From the NCBI GenBank assembly GCA_963788085.1, contig CAWBFS010000031.1, forward strand, positions 1 through 64,000: a DNA stretch of 64,000 nt. The letters are read 5' to 3'. Shown in pieces: positions 27,318 through 36,983 of this stretch. How positions within the stretch are numbered: position 1 is the stretch's first letter; every line of letters starts with the position of its first letter. A program made the position numbers and the translations under genes. The notes under the pieces were generated by a model that did no database searches, was not told where the DNA came from, and saw only the letters and a list, made by a program, of their open reading frames with translations. This DNA is from AP-15 sp963788085. GTDB taxonomy: Bacteria > Pseudomonadota > Alphaproteobacteria > ATCC43930 > CGMCC-115725.

Positions 27318-27516
27318 CGGCGAGACGGTCGAGGAAATCGAGTTCTCCCTCTGTAGTCGTCTCGGCAATCAACCGGGCCTGGCGCGCGGCTTCCTCGGCA
27401 AAGCCGGGGGCGCGGGTGTCCGGCACCCAGATCTGCAGAGGGCGCATCCCCTGCGACCGCAACTTGTCGCGGCGCCGCTGGACGCGCCGAGCATTCGATG
27501 ATGAGGTTTGGGCCAT
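27295..27516 (-). CDS. MazE-like antitoxin (DUF3018)
   Basis: A 73-residue antitoxin. VQRRRDKLRSQGMRPLQIWV and PDTRAPGFAEEAARQARL are characteristic of the DUF3018 antitoxin family in alphaproteobacteria, which pairs with MazF. The acidic C-terminus (DFLDRLADDVLRED) would wrap the toxin. It precedes and overlaps the toxin gene, the standard order. Confidence 0.85.
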   Translation of the reverse strand: MAQTSSSNARRVQRRRDKLRSQGMRPLQIWVPDTRAPGFAEEAARQARLIAETTTEGELDFLDRLADDVLRED

Positions 27517-27838
27517 ATCAGTGCCTCACGACGGAGGAGCGCTACATGTAATGGTTTCGCCGAGCTACGGCAAGATCGCCCGCCTTGCTCGGGTTCCTGT
27601 CAATCGAGCAACCTCCAAGCCAATGTGCAGTTCATGACCATGATGGCGACCAAAATGCCTATATCGGCCGCGGCTGAACCGCCGCCCCTCTGGTGATTGC
27701 AACCACCGCTTGAGGCATAAATGACGCTTCGCTGTTTTTACAGCAAGTATACAACAGGATTTACGGGTTGGTTGTAACCGCCGACCGACTTAAGGTTGCC
27801 AGTAAACCGGGCGCAACACGCTTATGTCGTGACCTGGA
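27517..27838. other. Spacer downstream of the toxin-antitoxin pair
   Basis: No gene. It carries the second SDR-tail copy (27617-27677) and then becomes AT-richer, marking the left edge of the decayed glycan region. Confidence 0.6.
27617..27677 (+). repeat. Direct repeat copy 2 (orphan SDR gene tail)
   Basis: A 61-nt near copy of 26826-26887. It has no SDR body upstream, only the toxin-antitoxin promoter region, so it is an orphan gene end. Differences are GTC/ATG in the middle and one C missing in the CCC of the ATGCCC context. Confidence 0.9.
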
Positions 27839-28093
27839 TTATGAATTGGCAGTCTTCCGCGTCGTACCCGAGAAGATCGCCGACACATTGATCGGATAAA
27901 AGCCGGCGGTTTTCGAAATGCCCGCCGCGGGGCTCCAGACCAACTGATTTTTCGTGTTTACGGAGAAGAACACCTGAGCCTCGGCGTCGAGAATGAATTG
28001 GCCGCCGCTGGCGCCGGCATGCGAAAAATTCCCAATCACAGTTCCAGTCGCGGCCCTAGATGATACGGTGTTGGCAGATAAAATATTCATCAA
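27839..28093 (-). CDS. Small beta-rich protein, cadherin-like fragment
   Basis: An 84-residue ORF. GTVIGNFSHAGASGGQFIL, VFFSVNTKNQLVWSPAAGIS and YPINVSAI follow the strand pattern of a single cadherin-like or bacterial Ig-like domain as found in secreted adhesins. It has no signal peptide. It may be a remnant of a larger surface protein. Low confidence as a functional gene. Confidence 0.4.
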   Translation of the reverse strand: MMNILSANTVSSRAATGTVIGNFSHAGASGGQFILDAEAQVFFSVNTKNQLVWSPAAGISKTAGFYPINVSAIFSGTTRKTANS

Positions 28094-28137
28094 ATATCAC
28101 TCCAAGGACCCATCCTTGGCCTCTACCACAGTCGGCG

Positions 28138-28323
28138 TCATAAAGCCGTCTCGCCGGCAATCCAGCCGCCACACTTCCACTGGAAGCCGTTCTGGGCCGT
28201 CATCTCGTTATCCATGTCCACCAAGACTAGCGACGGCACATCATTCTTCACTACCGTAACGCGAAATGTCTCGAACAGCTGCGTTCTTCGCGAGACGAAT
28301 TGTAAACTCTTTCCGCCGTACAA
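28138..28323 (-). CDS. Hypothetical 61-residue protein
   Basis: A small ORF beginning MYGGKSLQFVSRRTQLFETF and ending WKCGGWIAGETAL. The middle (VTVVKNDVPSLVLVDMDNEM) looks like a real beta-strand protein, more than a shadow frame. It precedes the cadherin-like ORF on the same strand by 44 bp and is divergent from the methyltransferase gene. No family recognised. Confidence 0.35.
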   Translation of the reverse strand: MYGGKSLQFVSRRTQLFETFRVTVVKNDVPSLVLVDMDNEMTAQNGFQWKCGGWIAGETAL

Positions 28324-28352
28324 AATCCATAATCTTCGGCCTGGAGCGGAAT

Positions 28353-29234
28353 ATGGACACGTCTCGCATCACCCGTTATGTCCTTCAAGACAAGCTGCAT
28401 CGGGCGGTGCAGGGCTGGCTCACTGACGGCGCGATTTCCGCTGTCATCGCTTTCGCCAGATGGCAAGACGAAAGCAATGTGCTCGGTGACGTGGCTGAAA
28501 TTGGCGTTCACCATGGGAAACTCTTTATTCTGCTGGCCAATCTCCGGCGCCGGCACGAACGTGCCTTCGCAATCGATGTGTTCGACGATCAGCACCTAAA
28601 CTCGGACAAATCGGGGCGTGGTGATCTTGCCAAATTCCTGGAAAATTTACGCCAATATGGGAGCGAGGTCGGGCTCACAGTCCTAAAGAAAGATAGTAAA
28701 GCACTGACCCGCGCCGATTTCTATAGCGGCAGAAAAGGCAATATCCGACTGTTTAGCATCGACGGTTCACATACTGCCGAGCATACGTGCTCCGATTTGG
28801 ACATCGCCGCGCAGCTGATCTGCGCGGATGGTTTGATAATCCTGGATGACTTCTACAATCCTGACTGGCCGGGCGTGCAAGAAGGTTTCTACCGTTATTT
28901 GACGAGCCGCGGTTGTGATACGGCGCCGTTTGCGTATGGAAATAATAAGCTATTCCTTTGCAAGCCCGCCGCCCATGCAAAATATTTGAGTTTTGTCGAA
29001 AATGACCTTCGTCCGTTTCTCAGCAATTATAAACGGGTGGAGATCGGAGCTTTCCCGGTCGCTCGCATGTCGCTGCCCGGCCCGGAACTGGTTTTTGATT
29101 CGAATTTGCGTCTGATCCCGAACGTCTTCCCTTTCCACGGTCCTGCTAGTTGGCTCGCGGGTCGAATTTGGAGCGGGCTGGGCCGGGTTGCAGTCCAACG
29201 GCGTTTGGACACAAGGGTCCCCGCTCCGAGTTGA
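28353..29234 (+). CDS. Class I SAM-dependent methyltransferase (Methyltransf_24 type)
   Basis: About 293 residues from ATG 28353 (an upstream start at 28266 would add 29). VAEIGVHHGKLFILLANL is the SAM-binding motif I, RAFAIDVFDD the motif II acidic turn, RLFSIDGSHTAEHTCSDL and ADGLIILDDFYNPDWPGVQ the later motifs of the Methyltransf_24 group common in polysaccharide clusters. The last ~25 residues run into the remnant of another domain, so the original end may be slightly earlier. Confidence 0.75.
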   Translation: MDTSRITRYVLQDKLHRAVQGWLTDGAISAVIAFARWQDESNVLGDVAEIGVHHGKLFILLANLRRRHERAFAIDVFDDQHLNSDKSGRGDLAKFLENLRQYGSEVGLTVLKKDSKALTRADFYSGRKGNIRLFSIDGSHTAEHTCSDLDIAAQLICADGLIILDDFYNPDWPGVQEGFYRYLTSRGCDTAPFAYGNNKLFLCKPAAHAKYLSFVENDLRPFLSNYKRVEIGAFPVARMSLPGPELVFDSNLRLIPNVFPFHGPASWLAGRIWSGLGRVAVQRRLDTRVPAPS

Positions 29235-29536
29235 GTCTTCGACTGTCATCCGTATCACCTGAGCCGACTGCACTTTGCATCGACGTCCAGCCGTTTTTGC
29301 ATCCGAGACGCACAGAGAGGCGCCTGTCGGTCACACTCAACGACCATCCTTTGGGCAAATTCACCTTCGATCGGACAACCCCAAAAAGCCTCCACATCCC
29401 GCTCCCGACGGGCATCATGTGCTCAGAGTGCAATTTAACATTTGACATCGAGGGACCCGACCGTCCCTCGGAGACGATAGGAACAAATGACGGCCGCCCC
29501 CTCGGGTTCTTTTTTCGCCAAATCCGGGTTTGTTAG
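29155..29536 (+). pseudogene. Fragment of a carbohydrate-associated beta-domain (DUF7024-like)
   Basis: Joining two frames at about 29215 gives FGAGWAGLQSNGVWTQG followed by SELSLRLSSVSPEPTALCID, RRLSVTLNDHPLGKFTFD and GRPLGFFFRQIRV. This strand pattern matches C-terminal domains found in polysaccharide biosynthesis proteins (GW...E..G.WT.G start, G..LGF....+.. end). There is no start codon or catalytic partner, so it is a gene remnant. Family naming is tentative. Confidence 0.4.
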
Positions 29537-29551
29537 CTGCCTGTAATCATC

Positions 29552-29929
29552 ATGGAAGGCGCCGGTCGTCACGTAATTGTTGGAGAGGATGCCATGTTTG
29601 CCACAGGGATTTAGGTCCGTAATTCCGATCTCCATTCGCTTGTGGATCTGGACAGCAACCATTGGCTCAACGAACCTGGAAATATCTTGTTAGAGCCGCA
29701 TGTTTGGATCGGGCAAGACACTCTGATATTGAAAAATACGGTGATCGGATACGGTTCAACAATCGGCGCCAAATCTGTAGTTAACAAAAAAATACCGCGA
29801 TTTTTTCTTGCAGCCGGCGTCCCCGCGCAAGTATTACGGCAGAACGTTTCGTGGGATCGCAATCGAACCCCGGGGCCGGACGTCGCAAAGACGGTGAGGG
29901 AGCGCGAAAAGAAGCTCGCCACCCGTTGA
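29552..29929 (+). pseudogene. Hexapeptide-repeat acetyltransferase, truncated with in-frame TAG
   Basis: The reading frame gives VIVGEDAMFATGI, then TAG (29612-29614), then VRNSDLHSLVDLDSNHW, HVWIGQDTLILKNTVIGYG, IGAKSVVNKKIP and LAAGVPAQVLRQN. These are the left-handed beta-helix and C-terminal motifs of maltose/capsule O-acetyltransferases (the conserved histidine is in SDLHS). The stop replaces a position that is usually glutamate, consistent with one GAG to TAG change. The N-terminal third is missing as well. It is decayed. Confidence 0.75.
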
Positions 29930-29998
29930 CGAGGCTTGCCGGCCAGAGATTTCGACCTTCCCAAATCTGCGCCGTGCGAGTTGCCTCGGCGACGCAGC

Positions 29999-30996
29999 TC
30001 AGGCCGCAATAAACCGGGCGATCGCCTCCGGCAGCCGCTGGCGCGTCAATTCCCGCAGGCGCGACGCTGTCGCGGCAATCGGTTCGGCGGGTCTCGCCCG
30101 TCTCGGCGATTTTGACCACCTCCAAGAAGCGCTCTTTTTCCAGCGAATAGCGTGGAATTGACAGTTGCGCGAGGCCATTCTCGGCACAGAACCGCTGCGT
30201 CTTACGCGTCTCGGCGATATTGATGAAAGGCACCCCTTGATTGACGGCAAACATGATCCCGTGAAATTTCATTGAGACGACGAGATCGAATTGTCGGGTC
30301 AGCCACAACGCCTGTGCCATCGACAGCTCTCGTGTAACGAATGATACCCTGCTTCGAGCGCTCATCCTTCGGTAGACCTCGAGACTAACCTTATGGTCAT
30401 CGATCGAGTTGAGAGTCGAAAATGCCACAAAACATATGTCGTAATACTCATGCCAGAAAATCTAAGATACTTGCCAACTCCCACTTGAAATATTCATAAT
30501 ATTGTAACTCAGCTTATCCTTTCCTTTCGCTCAAAAGTTGCACTGATTTCATCGCTCAACAAGACAGCTAACATTTTCCTTCCCTTGTAGATTCGACGGG
30601 AAAGGGGTCTGGTTCGTTTAGGAAAAATGTTAAATCTGGAGAATACTCTGCATTTATGGATTTCGAGCGCGCAAGCTCGACGTCGCCGATGTTTCGAAAA
30701 AGCGCGAACGGAACTCTTACGTCTCGTAGTAGATCAATCTCGCTTTCGTAACCAATTCCAGCACCAATGGGAAACACGGCGACCTCAGGCGGGATTTTCT
30801 GCAAGTAATAGGGCCGAATTACGTCACCACCACCTAGGATAATTTTCTCGGGTGTGGGTGAGGGAAGTCGCTGGGTGTGAAAGGACACCGTCACTGCGGG
30901 ATCTACCTCGTGGCTAACGGCCCGGAAAACGTCCTTAAAGGCCTCGTCTCCGACGTTTTTCTGGTTGTACCAGCCCAATACCGGAATATTTGTCAT
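29999..30996 (-). pseudogene. Polysaccharide pyruvyl transferase, multiply frameshifted
   Basis: The 5' part (30996-30568) reads IPVLGWYNQKNVGDEAFKD, KIILGGGDVIRPYYLQ and VAVFPIGAGIGYE, a polysaccharide pyruvyl transferase N-terminus. The middle (30570-30430) keeps sense only by changing frame several times (VLLSDEISATFE; YYEYFKWELASILDFLA; EYYDICFVAFSTLNS). The 3' part has ALWLTRQFDLVVSMKFHGIM, the conserved R..H motif, and another frame change near 30100 before ending AIARFIAA. At least four frame changes and low GC suggest true decay. Such enzymes ketalise exopolysaccharide with pyruvate. Confidence 0.75.
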
Positions 30997-31070
30997 GATC
31001 AATTACCTCACGTCACTACATCGGTCATCATACCTAGTCGCCAATCGCCCCATATTTGTCTCTCCACCAC

Positions 31071-31583
31071 CTATCGGATGCGGGGTGGTTGCGGTGCGAG
31101 GAGCGCGCTTTCGAGTGCAGTGATGCGGCGCTCGAGGTCGGTGTAGGCGCTGCCGCACCATTCGGGCACCGACAGCAGGGTGATGCGGGCGAGGCTTTCG
31201 ATATTGTCGAGCCGTTCCATCGTCTCGATCATCCGGCGCCGCATCAGGCCGAGCACGGCCAACACGCCGAGCGGCTCTTCCGGCAGGTGGACTGCGTCGA
31301 CGTCGATCCCGGCGATGTCCACGCCGAGGCTGAAGAGGCCATAGCGCCGCGCCTCGTCGCTGGTCGCCAGCTCGCGCAATGCACCGAGCCGCTGCGCCGG
31401 CGGGCCATCGAGCCGCGCCCCGTAAAAAGCCTCCCCGTCGGGGTCCGGATCGCGCCCGAGCAGAATGTTGTAGAGCAGGACTACCGCGGCGCCAGGCAGG
31501 CAGCGCTCGCACATTTCCGACAATGCCTGGAGCAGCAAGAGCTTCGCCGCGCGGTCCTCCTTCATCGCGCCGTTCTCCTTCAT
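31071..31583 (-). CDS. DUF4214-like helical protein coupled to a glycosyltransferase
   Basis: A 170-residue protein. Residues ~30-80 contain VVLLYNILLGRDPDPDGEAF followed by a Y-x-x-R-L-x-G and a later LRELATSDEARR helix, the pattern of DUF4214 (lGRxpDxxG...W...L). The rest is helical and ends in a short coiled coil (TDLERRITALESALL). Its ATG overlaps the stop of the glycosyltransferase gene (ATGA); an alternative ATG at 31565 has a better AGGAG site. A second member is at 38126-38422, again coupled behind a glycosyltransferase. Confidence 0.65.
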   Translation of the reverse strand: MKENGAMKEDRAAKLLLLQALSEMCERCLPGAAVVLLYNILLGRDPDPDGEAFYGARLDGPPAQRLGALRELATSDEARRYGLFSLGVDIAGIDVDAVHLPEEPLGVLAVLGLMRRRMIETMERLDNIESLARITLLSVPEWCGSAYTDLERRITALESALLAPQPPRIR

Positions 31584-33365
31584 GTCAGGGCCTCGCAGGC
31601 GATGATCCGAAGCGGCACCTCGATCTCCTCACTTGGCAATTCAATCGATGGGATCTTGATGTAGCCGAGCGAGCGCGCCAGAACGCGGAGCGACGCCGAC
31701 GCGCTGCCTCGCTCGCGCAAGTAGGCCGGCAGCCGCCCGTCGAACGCCCGCTCGCCTAGAACCATCGGGCGGCTCATCAACGTCAGCGGCAGCAGCACAA
31801 AGAGCAGCACGTCGAACCGTTCGATCCCGATCTCTTCGACGACGTAGTCGATATTGCATATCTGCAGATCGACGGAGCCAACGACCAACACGGCCTTGCG
31901 CACCCGCTCTCGGGTGATCTCCTGTTCCGGCGGCGCGTTTCGATGGTTCGGCGATCTGTCGCGATGGGTGTCGACGACGAGCGACACATATTCCGCCCGG
32001 CATGCTTCCGTTATTTTGGCGGCCGCCTCGTTGATCAGCAGAGCGTCGCCCACCCGCTCGGCGAGATCCTCCGGTGTGGGAACCGGGTCGTTCAGCCGAA
32101 TGTCCTTCGCTTGCGAGGCAATGCAGGACAGCAGCTCGTTCGCCAGATCTCGGAACAGATTGCTGGTGCGGGGCGGTTCGCGGCCGACGGCCCGGACCGC
32201 CTCGGCAAGACCCGCTACCGATCGGTCGAGCGATGCGTGCTCGATCACCCATCTTCGCGCCGCGGCGGCGCGCTCGGCATATTTCGCCCGGTTTGCGCAG
32301 AAATCGAGGAGGATGTCGCCGAGCCTGCACGCGGTGTCGGCGGCCAGCGGGACCTTCACGACGTGATCGGCGGCGAATTCGGAAAATGCCTCGTGGTCGA
32401 GGACCACCGACGGCACCCCCAACCCCAATGCCCGCGTCAAGGTGCCGGAGCTTTCGCCGACCGACGGAAAGCGCAAGGCGACGTGGAGATCGCTCGCGCA
32501 CATCAGGCCTCGCATATCCGGTTCCGACAAATACCCGGTCACCAGCACTCTTTCGCGAGGCAGCTCGCGGATGACTGCGGGAATGTTGGAATCGGGATGC
32601 GGCTTGCCGCCCAGGATCAATGCGATATCGGCGCCTGCGGCGAGCGCGCTTCGGGTCGCTTCGACGAGCCAGTCGATGCGTTTGGGCGGGGTCAAAAAGC
32701 CGAACGTCGCAACCTTTACGCAACCCGCATTTTCGCGCAGAAAATCGACGATCAGCGGGCTGGCGATCGCAGCGCCCTCGCGTGTCTGAAATTCCTCGGC
32801 GAGATGATGATGCAGGCGGAACAGGTGACGCGGCCGATGCCGCCGCCTGATCAGTGCTTCGACATATTTCGAGTGGACGACGACGCCGAGCGAGCTGTCG
32901 GCCACCAGTCCCAGATTGCGCACAAGAAAATCTTGCCAGGCGAAGATCTCGAAGCGCTCGCGGGCTTCGATGAACCGGTCGGCATGAACGCCCAGATCGT
33001 ATTCCGCGAAGCGCCGGAAAGCCGGCCACAATGTCGGGGCTCGACAACAGCAGCCCGGTCAATGACGCATCATGAATGGCGCAGAGGCCCGGATGCCGCA
33101 GCGCCCGCTGCAGGATGCCCGTATGAAAGCGATTGTTGCCGAGGTGATAAATGTCGATCCCCCGCGACGGTCGCTCCCGCAGATCGCGCCATACCGCTAC
33201 CGGCATGGTCGGCAAGAGCAGTGCGTCGGCGGCCGCCCGGCAATCGCCGTCGTCGACGATTACAACGTCGAAGTGGTTCTTCAGCCGTGCCAATGTCTCG
33301 AAGGCGTAGTCGGCAATACCGCTTTCGGCCGGTGGCAACGGGGAATGAAAGTACAGCAGGCTCAT
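31580..33365 (-). CDS. GT4-type glycosyltransferase, +1 frameshift
   Basis: About 595 residues. The first ~110 residues (LLYFHSPLPPAESGIADYAF; NRFHTGILQRALRHPG) are a GT-B N-terminal domain. Near 33030-33034 an extra base shifts the frame, and the next frame reads WPAFRRFAEYDLGVHADRF and then the donor domain: VATFGFLTPPKRIDWLVEA, LILGGKPHPDS, VLVTGYLSEPDMRGLMCASD and PSVGESSGTLTRALGLGVP with the E-x7-E like pair. A C-terminal ~200-residue extension is uncharacterised. Substrate unknown; likely surface glycan. Confidence 0.8.
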
Positions 33366-33458
33366 CGATGCGCTGGCGGACGACTCGTCAAATGCCGTAA
33401 ATGCCGGGAGCCCCACAGTGCATCCAACCGGTAAAGAAACCGTGCGCGCAGCCGGCTT

Positions 33459-35622
33459 TCATGCCGTCCTGGTAATCTCTGCGAAGCGGTCGAGGTAGCG
33501 CGCGCCAATCAGGGTCGGGTCATAGAGTTCGCGGATATGGGCTCGCCCGGCACGGCCGAGCCGCTCGGCGAGAGGGCGGTCGCCGGCAATTCTGCGCATC
33601 GCAGCGGCGGCTTCATCTATGTCGGGCTCGGCCCAGACTTGGCCGTCGGCGCCGGGATATTCGTCCTGGCCCACCGGAACCAGCTCGCCGCCGACGAGGA
33701 GCGCGGTCTCGGCGGTGGCGAAGTCGCGGGTGCCGGAATAATCGGTCGTGATGACCGGTTTGCCGAGCAGCATCGCCTCGGCGGGGCCGCGGCCGAAGCC
33801 CTCGGAGCGGTGCAGGGATACGAAACAATCCGCCAACGCCACGAGCGCGATCGCGCGCGGTCTGGCGAGCTCCTGATCGATGACCTGGATCCGCCGGTCG
33901 CCGCGAACCGTCTCGGTCAGCGCATCGCGATCCTCGGGCTTCCAGCTGGCGCCGATCGTCTTGAGCGCCAGGCAAACCGGAGCATCGCCGTGCGGAAAAG
34001 CGCGGCGAAACGCGGCGATGGCGGCGCGCGGGTTCTTGCGGCTGGTATAGGAGCGGAAATCGAAGCTGAAGTAGAAGATGAATTTGTCGTCGGGCAGGCC
34101 GAAATCGGCCCGCTTCAGGCCGGGTTCGGGCGCCGGGATCGCCACCGCCGGCGGCATCAGAAAAACCGGCTTGGTCGTCGCCGGCGCGATCGCTTCATAG
34201 GCGAACCGGCTGGCGGCCCAGACCTCCTCAACGAAGGCGAAGGAGGATCGCCACTCCTCGGGGAATTTGGCCAGTTCCCAGGCCCAATAGCCGATCGTGT
34301 AGCCGCGCTCGATGCCGTGTTCCCGCAAAAACAGGTAATCGAAGAATGCGGTGTCGGCATTCAGGTGCAGGAGGTTGATGGCGGGGCGGCTCGGCAAATG
34401 CGGCGGCCGGCCGGCTGTCCTCGGTCGTGATCGCCCCGGAGAGGCGGTCGAGCACCGCCCATTGCCGGGAATGCCGGCTGAGCGCGAGCGCGCTCATGCG
34501 CAGATCTTCGGCGCGCCCGGAAATGAGGCCGGCATACCCGACCAGGCAAAGATCGCGCGTGATTGCCGGCTGTGTGGGCGCTCTCGGCGGTTGCTCCGGC
34601 ACGCAGTCATCCAGTTCGAATTCTTCAATCCCCTCGCCGACCAGCCACTCGCGCAGAGCCGAGCGGCCTTCATGCGTGCGCAGATCGCAGCGCGACTGCA
34701 ATTCCGGGCGCAGCTCCCACAGCCCGACGGCGAGATTGTCGAGCGGCACAAAGGCGTCCGCCGCCTCCGGTGCGATCCGCGACAGCCACTCCAACGGGCG
34801 GCGGACAAAGCTGCGAGGCCAGCCGTAGCGCCGGCGCAGCACGCCGCATGCCCATACCGCCACGCAAAATCGTGCTTGCCGGGTATGCGGGAATTGCCGG
34901 GCGATATCGCGATGCGGTCCGTCATAGAGCGGCGCCATGATCCGCATCAGCCGGGTTACCGGCAGCTCCGGATCGGGCATATCGAGAAACGGCGCCAACG
35001 CGGGCTCGATCAGCTCGACCGCGACGCAGCCGTCCCGGACACCCTGCGTCAGACACCAGCCGATATAGTCGAGAATTCCCGCCCGGGTCCGATTGGCGAA
35101 GTGCAGGCGGACGTCCTGCCTCAATTCCCAGAGCAGCGCCAATGCCCGCGGCATCGGGATGCCCGCGGGCCCGAGGGCGAAATCCCATGCGATCGGCTCG
35201 GCTAGCCAATCATCGACCGCCCCGTAAGGGGGCGATCGGGCCTGCGAGGCCTGCGGCGGCCATTGCGGCGCCGGGCGAAGCAGAGAGGTGCCGCGCTGCA
35301 GCAGAGCCAGGGCGGCCTCGATCGAGAGCTGGTCCAGACCGTGCCATTCGCCTTCCCGGCCGAGCCACAGCGCGAAATCGCGGCGATGCAGCGGGTTCGC
35401 CAGATCGAACCGCGACCGCAGCCGAGGGTCCGCCCGCCACAGCTCGGCCATCAGCCTGGTGACGGCAGGCGGCCCGAGGATCGCGAGACGCGGCTCGGGT
35501 TCGTCTAGAGCCCCTCTCCGCCCTTCAGGGGGGAGAGGGAGGGGGCCCGTCGCGAAGCGACGGGACGGGTGAGGGTGAGGTGGGGCGTGTTCCGGACCAA
35601 TATCGTTGGGCTCTTTATTCAA
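33459..35622 (-). CDS. Large GT4 glycosyltransferase with triplicated N-terminal module, +1 frameshift
   Basis: About 720 residues after joining frames near 34396-34400 (a TTT run). The C-terminal 310 residues form a GT4 domain: IGYWAWELAKFPEEW, FYFSFDFRSYTSRKNP, FVSLHRSEGFGRGPAEAMLLGKPVITTDYSGTRDF (quoted in part: HRSEGFGRGPAEAM). The N-terminal ~390 residues contain three related units around residues 57-92, 162-196 and 298-335 (LWRADPRLRSRFDL; LWELRQDVRLHFAN; LWELRPELQSRCDL). The first ~37 codons overlap a family A repeat, so the original start is uncertain; ATG 35451 or a rare start in between are alternatives. Confidence 0.78.
35512..35592. repeat. Family A palindromic element at the 5' end of a glycosyltransferase gene
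   Basis: GCCCCTCTCCGCCCTTCAGG with its complement, an inner CGTCGCGAAGCGACG hairpin, and a GGGTGAGGGTGAGGTGGGG tail. It is translated as proline-rich sequence if the longest reading frame of the adjacent gene is used, so it probably marks the true upstream boundary of that gene or has inserted there. Confidence 0.75.
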
Positions 35623-35707
35623 TTAGCGCCGGCGCGACATCAGTCTGCGTCCCATTCCTTCATTCATCATTAAGGGGGGTCGTCGATACTGACGGGGGTC
35701 CTCAAGC

Positions 35708-36983
35708 TTGGCGCAGCCGATAAAAGTCTTCCTCAGCTCGACGATCTGGCAGCACGGCGGGCCCTCGTTCATCTCCGGCCGGCAGCATTATTCTTACGGG
35801 AGCGCACGGCGAAAATTCGAGACGGCGCTGCACTGTCTCGACGTCGAACTCCACGACGTCCCGCGACCCGAGATCTATGCCGCGCCGGTTTCGCGCTCGT
35901 TCCTCGACGAAACCTCGTGTCACCTGATCTTCAAGCCCACCGAATGGATCCGCCTGCTCAAAGGCGTCCGGAACATTGCCTGGGTTACCTGGGAATTCGA
36001 CAAGCTGACCGGGCGCGAAAAATCGGGCCCGCAACACCCGTTCACCGATATGCGGCGCATGCTGACGATCCCGCACGAGATTTGGACGCCGTGCGAGTTC
36101 ACCCGTCAGGTGTTTCACGCCGGCGGCATCCCCAACGTCCACCGCATTCCGGCGCCGATTGCAGTCCCCCGCATGGCATTGCCGATCCGGTTTCCCGACA
36201 TCCCGCCCGAACTGGACAAAATACCCTGGATCAGTCTGCGCGTCGGTTTTGGCCGGTACGGCGAGATCAATCGTTCCTTTCCAAGCCGCCCCCACCGGCT
36301 CAGCGACATCATCATCGAATTTTACCGCGGCCAGCAGCCGTTGGTGATTGTCTCCGCCCTAAACCCGCATGAACCGAGGAAAAACCTGACCGCGCTGATC
36401 GGCGGGTTTCTCGAGTTTCACGATGAGCATCCGGATACGCTGCTCCTCCTCAAGCTGGCCGTCGAGCATACGGGCGATCGCCTCGAAAACGTGCTGACCG
36501 GCATCCTGCGATCACGAATCTCAGGCTTTGAGCTGATCGACAGCAATGCGGTCTGGCTGGCGACCGCCCGGCTCGCGGAGCCGGTTTTGGCCGATCTCTT
36601 CCGTTTTTCCTCCGCCTATCTGTGCAGCTCAGCGGCCGAAGGGCAAAACCTGCCGTTGCAGGAGGCAATGGCCTGCGGAGTGGTGCCGATCACCACCCGG
36701 CACACGGCGATGCTCGACTGCATCTGCGAAGACAATGCGGTAATCATCCGCTCGCAACGGCGTCCGATCGACCGGCCGGATACGGCAATGGGCGCAGACC
36801 CGGATGCGAGCTGGCATGTCTGCACCAGCGCCGATGTCGCGTGCGCATTGCGGCAGTTTGCCGGGCTCGGCGAGGCCTGCCAGGCGGGAGCTCAGCGCAC
36901 GGGCGCGCGCCGCGATCGCCCGCGATTTCTCGGTCGCCACGGTCGCTCGGCTGATCCGCAGCCGGCTGTTCCATCAGCAATGA
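35708..36983 (+). CDS. GT4-type glycosyltransferase, +1 frameshift near the end
   Basis: About 424 residues from TTG 35708. VFLSSTIWQHGGPSFISGRQ at the start, IAWVTWEFDKLTGRE, EIWTPCEFTRQVFHAGGIP, LVIVSALNPHEPRKNLTALI and CSSAAEGQNLPLQEAMACGVVP (the E-x7-E donor motif, quoted in parts) define a GT-B enzyme. Near 36880-36890 an extra base shifts into a frame ending ARAAIARDFSVATVARLIRS, whose TGA (36981-36983) overlaps the ATG of the next gene (ATGA). This coupling supports the frame correction. Confidence 0.8.
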
